This document shows positions 1-5,195 of a stretch of 7,547 bases of DNA, piece after piece. A program made the position numbers and the translations under genes. Each line of letters opens with the position of its first letter. Position 1 is the first letter of the stretch. This stretch comes from Candidatus Bathyarchaeota archaeon (GTDB lineage: Archaea > Thermoproteota > Bathyarchaeia > Bathyarchaeales > DTEX01), in the NCBI GenBank assembly GCA_021158305.1, contig JAGGUU010000142.1, positions 1 to 7,547 of the forward strand. The letters run 5' to 3'. Below the pieces are notes generated by a model, which ran no database searches, had not been told where the DNA came from, and saw only the letters and a list, made by a program, of their open reading frames with translations.

Positions 1-639
1 AAGAGCCGATATTATTCCATATGGTCTTACAGATCCAGCTTCGCCGACTACAATTACGGAGAAGCAGCAAAGCATTATTTGCCGCGCTACACCTGCCAGA
101 ATGAAGAGGCTTATTCCGCTTCCGATTCCCCATCCTTTCTGGACCATTTCATCAAGAAGTATCACGATCAGCCCGGCTGAGAGTAGCTGGAGAAATATTA
201 TTATTGACTGGATAAAATTCAGTCTGCCGAATAAGCCACTTATTATGTAAGCTGACGCTTGGAAAGCTGTTAGAAGTATTGAGAATACCTTGCTTACACC
301 GGTAAATAGCGATCGGTCTTCGGGGTTTGAGAAATCAACTTCAATGAACTTTGCGCTGGCTAACATCTGTAGTATAAGCCCTGCGGTAACTATTGGACCT
401 ATCCCGAGCTCCATCAGCGTTCCACGACTTGAAGCGAAGATTACACGATAGTAGGCTAGGCTCTCCATGCCTCCGCCGCCTAGCCCGTAAAGCGGAACCT
501 CACTCATTACTAGGAAGATTACCAGAGCGGCTCCGGTCCAGAAAAGTCTCTCGTTAAAGCTAACTCTCTTAGTCGGGCTTTTAACTTCGGGTATAATTCT
601 TATGATGGGCTCGAACGCTCTGAGGAATCTACCAGCCAA
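1..639 (-). CDS. secY: Protein translocase subunit SecY, N-terminal part (3' end beyond window)
   Basis: SecY is the pore-forming subunit of the SecYEG/Sec61 channel that passes unfolded proteins across, or into, the cytoplasmic membrane. The 213 visible codons read without a stop to the left edge, about half of a usual archaeal SecY. Seen: a short amphipathic N-terminus, TM1 about residues 32-50 ending in SEVPLYG, a glycine-rich plug segment about 51-75, TM2b about 76-94 with the family motif ELGIGPIVTAGLILQML, TM3 about 114-135, TM4 about 141-162, then the conserved DEMVQKGWGIGSGISLF stretch at 163-179 leading into TM5. The chosen start is a TTG at 637-639, preceded by GGGAG; an in-frame TGA lies close upstream, and the next in-frame ATG (residue 45) would cut off TM1. 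It lies 50 bp after rpl15, the normal archaeal spc-operon order. A TATA-like element overlapping the rpl15 stop may give it some independent transcription. Confidence 0.96.
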   Translation of the reverse strand, partial: MAGRFLRAFEPIIRIIPEVKSPTKRVSFNERLFWTGAALVIFLVMSEVPLYGLGGGGMESLAYYRVIFASSRGTLMELGIGPIVTAGLILQMLASAKFIEVDFSNPEDRSLFTGVSKVFSILLTAFQASAYIISGLFGRLNFIQSIIIFLQLLSAGLIVILLDEMVQKGWGIGSGISLFILAGVARQIMLCCFSVIVVGEAGSVRPYGIISAL

Positions 640-685
640 ATATCTCCCTCTATCTCTTCAGTCAGTTAAAGTTTTTTGTGAAATC

Positions 686-694
686 CTATTTAAG
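686..694 (-). promoter_or_regulatory. Candidate internal TATA element for secY
   Basis: The minus-strand sequence CTTAAATAG overlaps the rpl15 stop codon. If used with the usual archaeal spacing of about 26 bp, transcription would begin near 664 and leave a leader of about 25 nt before the secY TTG, containing GGGAG. It resembles the elements upstream of rps5 and of the 55-residue gene. It is AT-rich sequence that could arise by chance, so this is a candidate only. Confidence 0.3.
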
Positions 695-1109
695 AATGAC
701 TTGTTAGGACCTTTCCTCCGGCAGCCTCTATTCTTTCGCGAGCTGTTTCGGAGCATGCTGAAACCTTGACTGTTACTGGCAGCGATAGCTTTCCTGTTCC
801 GAGAAGCTTATCGTAGCCCATCTTTTCTAGATCGAGGATTATCTTCTTCTTTCCTATAGCCTCCTGAAGTGCGAGTTCCTCAAGATCCTTTAGGTTAAGA
901 ATTCTTATCTCAGACTTGTCTATTCTTGGCTTCAGCTTCTTCTTTTTGAAGTAGTCTGGTTCATATCTGAGAACGTAGCTCCATCCATGCTTGTGTCTTC
1001 CCGCCTTTCTTCTCCCTTTACTTCCGCTCTTCCTATGCTGCCCAACCCTCCCGTATCCCTGAGTTCTGGATCCACGTTTCTTTCTGATCTTCCTAAGCTT
1101 ATGCGGCAT
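690..1109 (-). CDS. rpl15: 50S ribosomal protein L15 (uL15)
   Basis: uL15 is a structural protein of the large ribosomal subunit that binds 23S rRNA. The 139-residue product is close to normal archaeal length. Its first 45 residues form the very basic, glycine-rich rRNA-binding extension (motifs KLRKIRKKRGSRTQGYGRVG and GRRKAGRHKHGWSY), followed by the globular L18e/L15-type domain ending in ETARERIEAAGGKV. The ATG at 1107-1109 has a strong ribosome-binding sequence, GGTGATGC, five to six bases upstream. It sits 21 bp after rpl30 and 50 bp before secY, consistent with co-transcription in the spc operon. Identification is firm from the N-terminal pattern and the gene order. Confidence 0.97.
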   Translation of the reverse strand: MPHKLRKIRKKRGSRTQGYGRVGQHRKSGSKGRRKAGRHKHGWSYVLRYEPDYFKKKKLKPRIDKSEIRILNLKDLEELALQEAIGKKKIILDLEKMGYDKLLGTGKLSLPVTVKVSACSETARERIEAAGGKVLTSHS

Positions 1110-1130
1110 TCCGCATCACCTAACGGGCTT

Positions 1131-1610
1131 TTACACCATTCTGCGTATAAGGTCGTTGATAGCTTCTCCCCTATATCCAGCTTCTCCCCCAGCCCTATAA
1201 CTCTTCTTTATAGATCCCTTGAATCCTTTTCTGGGAGGGTGAAGTCGGAAGACGGGTTTAACGCCGGGAAGATCCTTCAACATAACCTTCAAATTATATA
1301 TTGCATCTGCGAGGTCATCTAATGATTTGTATCCAATCTTTTTAGCATACTCGTCTGTTAAAGGCGTATCTCCAATAGTTCTGCCTCTCTTTTTCAACAG
1401 GAGGCTTATCGTCTCCTTTGAGACTTCACCCCACGTTACAATATTCTGAGCTTTTCTAAGCATTCCTAGGAAGGATGGGCGGTCATCTATAAGTGTGGCA
1501 TGACAGTTACGTTGAAGATTAAGCATTCTCAGCGTGTCCTCAACTTCCTTCCTAACGTTAACGATGCCTCGAATTCGAACGACAGCCAAGCATTTCTGAC
1601 CTTTTTCCAT
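1131..1610 (-). CDS. rpl30: 50S ribosomal protein L30 (uL30, archaeal/eukaryotic L7 type)
   Basis: uL30 is a large-subunit ribosomal protein. The product has 159 residues: an L30 core (residues about 6-60, with LAVVRIRGIVNVRKEVEDTL and then LQRNCHATLIDDRPSFLGML) plus the long C-terminal extension typical of archaeal and eukaryotic homologues (about 90-159, containing FRLHPPRKGFKGSIKKSYRAGGEAGYRG). The length alone separates it from bacterial L30, which is about 60 residues. The ATG at 1608-1610 lies 4 bp after the rps5 stop, and GGGTG within the end of rps5 can serve as its ribosome-binding site, so the two genes are probably translationally coupled. Nothing looks damaged. Confidence 0.97.
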   Translation of the reverse strand: MEKGQKCLAVVRIRGIVNVRKEVEDTLRMLNLQRNCHATLIDDRPSFLGMLRKAQNIVTWGEVSKETISLLLKKRGRTIGDTPLTDEYAKKIGYKSLDDLADAIYNLKVMLKDLPGVKPVFRLHPPRKGFKGSIKKSYRAGGEAGYRGEAINDLIRRMV

Positions 1611-1614
1611 AACT

Positions 1615-2268
1615 TCACACCCAATCCATAGGAGTAACTATCTCATAGGTTCTCTTAAGAGCATTATAGACGGCGTAAGCGAAGGACGGTACAGTTCTTG
1701 TTTGGCCGTAACTTCTAGTCCAGCAGTCTCTTACTCCCGCTAGTCTCAGTATAACCTTCGCAACTTCGCTTGCAACGAGTCCTAAGCCTCGAGGTCCAGG
1801 AATAATCTTAATCACAACTGATCCGGATTTTCCAACGGTCTCAAACGGCAGAGAGTGTGGTTGTCCACAGCCGCATTCCCAGCTGCCGCATCCCCTACGA
1901 ACTATGGTTACGTTGAGTCTAGCTTCATTCGCTGCTTTCTCTATGGCTGTTCTAACTTGGTCGGCTTTCCCTGAGCCTATGCCTACATATCCGTCTCCAT
2001 TCCCCACAACTACGATTGCTTTAAATCTCGTCTTTTCCCCAGCGTCCGTCTGCTTCTGAACAATACCTATGTGAATAACTTCCTCCTGCAGGTCTGGAAG
2101 AAGCATATCAACTATTTCAGGCTCGCGTATTTTCATACCCTCAGCGAAGATTTCTTCGATGGAGGAGATTTTACCCTCTAAGACAAGGCGACCTAACCTT
2201 GTGCGTGGCGTCCACTCCTCGAGTCTCTCTGAACGCTGATCCTCTCTTTCTCTACTCAAAGTCTTCAC
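1615..2268 (-). CDS. rps5: 30S ribosomal protein S5 (uS5)
   Basis: uS5 is a small-subunit protein that shapes the mRNA entry channel and supports decoding accuracy. The 217-residue product has an archaeal N-terminal extension (WTPRTRLGRLVLEGKI at about 19-34), the double-stranded-RNA-binding-like S5 N domain (about 60-125, with VVVGNGDGYVGIGSGKA) and the C-terminal S5 domain (about 140-205, with PGPRGLGLVAS). The Cys cluster RRGCGSWECGCGQPH near 124-138 is archaeal/eukaryotic in type. The start is uncertain: the GTG at 2266-2268 overlaps the ribosome-binding-like AGGTGA, whereas the TTG three codons later (2257-2259) sits about five bases after it and may be the true start. It is first of the four ribosomal/secretion genes, with its own candidate promoter. 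The usual upstream neighbour uL18 is missing here. Confidence 0.97.
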   Translation of the reverse strand: MKTLSREREDQRSERLEEWTPRTRLGRLVLEGKISSIEEIFAEGMKIREPEIVDMLLPDLQEEVIHIGIVQKQTDAGEKTRFKAIVVVGNGDGYVGIGSGKADQVRTAIEKAANEARLNVTIVRRGCGSWECGCGQPHSLPFETVGKSGSVVIKIIPGPRGLGLVASEVAKVILRLAGVRDCWTRSYGQTRTVPSFAYAVYNALKRTYEIVTPMDWV

Positions 2269-2296
2269 CTAGACGAGTCTTCTAGAGATTTACTGG

Positions 2297-2306
2297 AATA
2301 TTTAAG
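2297..2306 (-). promoter_or_regulatory. Candidate TATA box for the rps5-rpl30-rpl15-secY operon
   Basis: The minus-strand element CTTAAATATT is centred about 33 bp upstream of the rps5 GTG. With normal archaeal spacing, transcription would start near 2275, giving a very short leader of about 7 nt to the GTG or about 16 nt to the TTG at 2259. This supports transcription of the ribosomal genes separately from the upstream coiled-coil/ATPase genes. No start-site data are available. Confidence 0.5.
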
Positions 2307-2353
2307 CATTATCCGAATATTTTCAACTTATGAACGTAAACTGATAATTAAAT

Positions 2354-2409
2354 GTGACGTTTTAGAATGAAAATATTCTGGGCATCAGAGGTGACGTTTG
2401 ATGTCAAAC
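2354..2409 (+). repeat. Short direct and inverted repeats in the gap upstream of rps5
   Basis: The intergenic stretch 2269-2418 holds no gene. It carries GTGACGTTT twice on the plus strand, at 2354-2362 and 2391-2399 (37 bp apart). The second copy is part of an imperfect palindrome, TGACGTTTGATGTCA (2392-2406), nested in a potential 5-bp stem with a 4-base loop (GTTTG/CAAAC, 2396-2409). This lies 10 bp past the stop codon of the coiled-coil gene and upstream of the rps5 promoter. It could be a binding site or a weak 3'-end structure. No clear T-run terminator accompanies it. Confidence 0.35.
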
Positions 2410-2418
2410 AGATGTTTT

Positions 2419-2817
2419 CTATTCGTTGCCTATCTTCTCTAAGGCTTTCTCTATCTCTCTCATCTCGCCTTTTGATGCTTCTATCCCATCTATTATTGCG
2501 TCTCTCTGCTGGTTATATGTCTCCTCATCCACTTCAAACCCTATATGGAGAAGCTCAAGATGAGCTAGGAATCCTTCGAGGAGTCTTATCTGCCTCCGCA
2601 GCTCATCTATTCTTTTATTCATATTTTTCGTTAAAGATTTCAGGTGGATCTCTAATCTACTGATCTCCTCGTCTAAGTTTCTCGATAGGTACTCATATGT
2701 CGGCCTTGACATTCTATTCTTGGCCAAAAGATCGTCCAGTGCATTCTTCTTCCTATTTGCCATTTCGAGTTCTCGACATACACTCTCGAACGATTGTCTC
2801 CAAGAGTTTTCACTCAC
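2419..2817 (-). CDS. Coiled-coil protein, CdvA-like helical region without a barrel domain
   Basis: The 132-residue product is predicted to be almost entirely helical and charged, with no signal peptide or membrane segment. It shows a repeated layout: a helix, a turn reading NRMSRPTYEYLSRNLDEEI (about 34-52), a long heptad-rich helix (about 53-88, KRIDELRRQIRLLEGFLAHL in its second half), a second turn reading VDEETYNQQRDAII, and a final helix. Two turn motifs of the form x-S/E-x-x-TY about 60 residues apart recall, from memory, the coiled coil of the archaeal division protein CdvA, but the N-terminal PRC-barrel is absent. The GTG start at 2815-2817 has GAGGTGA about six bases upstream. It is 30 bp downstream of the ATPase gene and probably in its operon, so it may be that ATPase's partner. 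Function is unknown; the CdvA resemblance is inference, and a generic coiled coil is the alternative. Confidence 0.85.
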   Translation of the reverse strand: MSENSWRQSFESVCRELEMANRKKNALDDLLAKNRMSRPTYEYLSRNLDEEISRLEIHLKSLTKNMNKRIDELRRQIRLLEGFLAHLELLHIGFEVDEETYNQQRDAIIDGIEASKGEMREIEKALEKIGNE

Positions 2818-2847
2818 TACTTCTCACCTCACACTTAGATTTCTATC

Positions 2848-4353
2848 TCATGGTTTATGAATTACCTTCGGTATATCCAAAGGGCTAGATGCAAGTGACG
2901 TAACAATAAGGTAGGGAACCCGTCTCTTAATATACTCCATAAGCCTCCAGAACCTTTCCGGATCATAGCTGAGAGTTAACTCATCAACTATGAAAAGGGG
3001 AAATTCTGGCAGGAAGGTCTCTTTAGCAGCCAGCATCAACACCAGACTTATCGTTAATTTCTCAGATGCGCTCAATGTCTCAACGGGCTGGCGGATATTT
3101 CCTTTCCGCATGACTTGAAGCGAGAAATCTTGATCTAAAAAGACATTCTCGAATCCCTTGAGATTAAGCTCCCTGAAGGCTCTTGTAACGTTGTTGTTGA
3201 ATCTACGCCTCGCGCTCGTCATGCGCCGCATGTATCTCTCCTGGAAATATCCCATAACCATTTCAAGCCACTCAATTTTTCTCAGAATCTCAGAGCGGAC
3301 ATCTACGACTAGTCTCCCTGGATACTCTGCATCATCGGGAGGAAAACGTTCAGCTTGCTGAATCTCCTCTTCCTTCAGTATGATCATCTTGTTAACTTTC
3401 TCTAGTTTTTCCTCAAGGTCTTTAATTTCCGGAGAACCTTCCTCCTCTTTTCTTAATCTTTTCCTCAGCTCTTCAATGTCGCTCTTAAGCTCTTTAAGGA
3501 GACGCCTGCGAGTTTCAATCTCCCTCTTAAGTTTTGCTTGTCTTTCTTGGGAGGAGGCTATGCTCATCTTTATGCTGGAAATGATTTTTGATGATTCTTC
3601 AGCCATATTCAATAGCTCTTGAAGGTTCCTTTCTCTTTCCTCCTCGAGGGAAAGATCTCTATTTAACTGTGATAGAAGAGCCTCTTCCCGAGAGAATATG
3701 GAATTCTTCTCATTTATTTTGAATCTTATCTCCCGAAGTCTGTTCTCGCGACTCCTTTTCAGATCTTCAATTTTCTGTCTGATTTCGTCTCGTCTCATGT
3801 GGAGATCGGTCAGTTCAGTTAGTAAAAGAGGAAGCATTTCAAATCTTCTAAAGTTCGGACTCGCTAGTTTCCTTCCATACTCATTTATAAGCTCCCGTGA
3901 GGCCTCGATTAAAGCGCTATAATAGTTTCCATATGATAGATTCTCGAGGTATTTACGGAATACTGTGCTTCCTCCAGTAATTCTATGCACTATGCCTGTC
4001 TCGGCTAGGGCGACGCATGCGTCGAATGCCCTTGGATCAGCAAAGGGAAGCACATCTCCTTGGGCCACTACATGACCTGAGGGGGTTCTCCTGAAGACTT
4101 TCTCATATATCTTTCCGCCGTAGTATACTCGTATTCTTCCTCTTAGCTCGTCTAGTGCTAATATGTGTGATGGCGGAATTTTATCCGAGAACATGCTTGA
4201 AAAGCCTCTGACTATAGTCGTCTTTCCCGAGGCGTTTGGCGCCTTAATTATATTGATCCCGGGCTTGAATTCTAGGCGTAGCCTTTTCAGGCAGCCTATA
4301 TTCTCAAGTTCTAATGTTATACTCTCTGGAGTACCGGCTGGCATATTCTTCAA
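2848..4353 (-). CDS. SMC/Rad50-like ABC ATPase with short coiled coil
   Basis: This 501-residue protein has split ATPase halves joined by a coiled coil, the architecture of SMC, Rad50 and RecF/RecN relatives. The N-terminal lobe (about 11-130) has ITLELENIGCLKRLRLEF and a Walker A reading APNASGKTT (38-46). The antiparallel coiled-coil region is about 176-335. The C-terminal lobe has the signature LSASEK (427-432), Walker B PLFIVDE (452-458), a D-loop SYD (462-464) and VTS (484-486) in place of a His switch. No CxxC zinc hook and no globular hinge are visible, and each arm is only about 75 residues, far shorter than true SMC or Rad50. Proteins of this class bind or move DNA using ATP; the specific role here is unknown. 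The start is either TTG (4351-4353), with AAGGAG upstream, or the ATG three codons later. It overlaps the 55-residue gene and lies 30 bp before the coiled-coil gene. Confidence 0.9.
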   Translation of the reverse strand: MKNMPAGTPESITLELENIGCLKRLRLEFKPGINIIKAPNASGKTTIVRGFSSMFSDKIPPSHILALDELRGRIRVYYGGKIYEKVFRRTPSGHVVAQGDVLPFADPRAFDACVALAETGIVHRITGGSTVFRKYLENLSYGNYYSALIEASRELINEYGRKLASPNFRRFEMLPLLLTELTDLHMRRDEIRQKIEDLKRSRENRLREIRFKINEKNSIFSREEALLSQLNRDLSLEEERERNLQELLNMAEESSKIISSIKMSIASSQERQAKLKREIETRRRLLKELKSDIEELRKRLRKEEEGSPEIKDLEEKLEKVNKMIILKEEEIQQAERFPPDDAEYPGRLVVDVRSEILRKIEWLEMVMGYFQERYMRRMTSARRRFNNNVTRAFRELNLKGFENVFLDQDFSLQVMRKGNIRQPVETLSASEKLTISLVLMLAAKETFLPEFPLFIVDELTLSYDPERFWRLMEYIKRRVPYLIVTSLASSPLDIPKVIHKP

Positions 4354-4471
4354 GCATCTCCTTCAACCTTTCTTTATCATCCGGGTTCTCTCTAAGAATC
4401 TTCAACGCCGCCTTCTCAAGCTCCTTGATGTAAGGAATACTTGATGAGCTCTTATCCCTGACGCTGGACAT
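4304..4471 (-). CDS. Small helical protein, 55 residues, overlapping the ATPase gene
   Basis: A short reading frame starts at ATG 4469-4471 and ends at TGA 4304-4306. The ATPase start lies about 50 bp inside it, in another frame. The product is 55 residues: a Ser-rich start, then a charged amphipathic helix pair (IPYIKELEKAALKIL, then NPDDKERLKEMLEEYASRY, about 12-47). AGAGG lies about eight bases before the ATG, and a TATA-like element about 46 bp upstream would give a leader of about 20 nt. The start context, coding-like codons and tight overlap with the ATPase argue for a real gene that leads the operon and is translationally coupled. I do not recognise the family. It could be an accessory subunit or a small DNA- or protein-binding peptide; it could also be a leader that only sets ATPase translation. 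Confidence 0.65.
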   Translation of the reverse strand: MSSVRDKSSSSIPYIKELEKAALKILRENPDDKERLKEMLEEYASRYSREYNIRT

Positions 4472-4512
4472 CTTTCATGCCTCTAAAAGCCTAAATGAGT
4501 ATTGCTTCAGCT

Positions 4513-4521
4513 GAATTTAAG
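4513..4521 (-). promoter_or_regulatory. Candidate TATA box for the small-protein/ATPase/coiled-coil operon
   Basis: The minus-strand element CTTAAATTC is centred near 4517, about 26 bp before a predicted start near 4491, which leaves roughly 20 nt before the ATG at 4471 with AGAGG in between. It matches the shape of the rps5 element. The rest of the 130-bp divergent region (4472-4601) contains no gene. Confidence 0.45.
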
Positions 4522-4527
4522 GTTTAC

Positions 4528-4612
4528 ATTATCTGCGGTGCATAGGAGGCTGGATAACACTAATTAGATTCTTTCTTTCTTCTTAAAAATGGGGTTGCTT
4601 ATTGTCTGCGGT
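4528..4612 (+). repeat. 12-bp direct repeat ATTRTCTGCGGT flanking the regulator start; candidate operator
   Basis: ATTATCTGCGGT (4528-4539) and ATTGTCTGCGGT (4601-4612) differ at one base and lie exactly 73 bp apart, close to seven helical turns. The second copy covers the proposed TTG start codon of the first regulator gene; the first lies just upstream of the minus-strand TATA element. An 8-bp palindrome CTAATTAG sits between them (4560-4567). Ribbon-helix-helix proteins often bind tandem short repeats near their own promoters, so an autoregulatory operator is plausible. This is inference. Confidence 0.35.
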
Positions 4613-5195
4613 TAAGAGAAAGACTCTCTTCGCCCGGGAGGATCTGGCTAACAGGCTGATTGATATAGCGAAGCAGCGTGGCTACACCCTCTACAGTATG
4701 GTGAACGAGATATTGGAGCTTGCGATTCAAGCTGAAGAAGCCGGGGTTAACCTCCGAAAGCTCTTCGAGGAGAGCTGGATTCCCAAAAAGGCTAAGAAGG
4801 ATGGATTTATACTTGGGCCTGAAGCCTTATGGTATGATATGGCTGACATAGCCTATAAGAATGCCCGGGAGGAAGCTCTCAAGAAGTGGTTTGAAGCTGG
4901 AGTGTGGCTTGCTAAAAGATACATGACTGTGGAGCCCGAAGGATCCTTCGAAGCGTTCAAGAGAAGCCTGAAGGCATATATGTGGAATATTCCGGAAGTA
5001 GTTATTGAGGAGGACGGGGAGGCAGTCTATATTCGAATGATAAGTCCCAGAATCCCAGAGTCTTACGCCATCCTGTACTCTGCTTTCCTTGAAGGCGCGT
5101 TAGAGACTTTCGGCTACAAAGTATCAAGTAAAGATGTCTCAGGTGGATCTATAAGGATTAAAGCCATCAGGAAGGATTTGGATGTCGAAGAGTAG
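4602..5195 (+). CDS. Ribbon-helix-helix-like regulator with C-terminal V4R-like domain, paralogue A
   Basis: The 197-residue protein opens with a segment resembling a ribbon-helix-helix DNA-binding unit: a short strand KRKTLFA (5-11), helix EDLANRLIDIAKQRG (13-27), then YTLYSMVNEILELAIQAEEAG (28-48). The C-terminal half (about 90-190) has WFEAGVWLAKRYM, AFKRSLKAYMWNIPEVVI, a strand pair around EDGEAVYIRM, and ILYSAFLEGALETFGYKV. This pattern recalls V4R-type small-molecule sensor domains but lacks their usual cysteines. No signal peptide or membrane segment is seen, so it is cytoplasmic. It is a paralogue of the next gene and overlaps it by 14 bp. The start is a TTG with GGGG about seven bases upstream; an in-frame TAA at 4584 precludes a much earlier start and no in-frame ATG lies before residue 33. 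It probably acts as a transcription factor; target and ligand are unknown. Confidence 0.88.
   Translation: MSAVKRKTLFAREDLANRLIDIAKQRGYTLYSMVNEILELAIQAEEAGVNLRKLFEESWIPKKAKKDGFILGPEALWYDMADIAYKNAREEALKKWFEAGVWLAKRYMTVEPEGSFEAFKRSLKAYMWNIPEVVIEEDGEAVYIRMISPRIPESYAILYSAFLEGALETFGYKVSSKDVSGGSIRIKAIRKDLDVEE

Noticed and set aside
987..1322. 111-codon plus-strand frame
   Set aside because: Antisense across the rpl15 start and the rpl30 end, both secure ribosomal genes; Ser- and Leu-rich shadow composition.
2396..2409. GTTTG/CAAAC hairpin as an intrinsic terminator of the cassette
   Set aside because: The stem is only 5 bp and AT-rich, and no T-run follows on the minus strand; it is kept only as part of a repeat observation.
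2367..2663. 98-codon plus-strand frame over the end of the coiled-coil gene
   Set aside because: Ser/Leu-rich antisense shadow of the Glu/Arg-rich coiled coil. Its start lies in the intergenic repeats, but no ribosome-binding sequence supports it.
3158..4444. Four plus-strand frames of 67-93 codons across the ATPase gene
   Set aside because: All are antisense to the ATPase coding frame and show Ser/Leu/Phe-rich composition typical of the complement of Glu/Arg/Lys coiled-coil codons.
4545..4549. GGAGG as a ribosome-binding site for an extra plus-strand small gene
   Set aside because: No ATG, GTG or TTG follows at a suitable distance, and the frames there end quickly in stops.
4582..4590. CTTAAAAAT as a TATA box for regulator A
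   Set aside because: With the usual spacing, transcription would start near 4612, after the TTG at 4602, and no in-frame start codon follows closely. A more upstream AT-rich element such as TTTACATTA near 4523-4531 fits better, but is also unproven.
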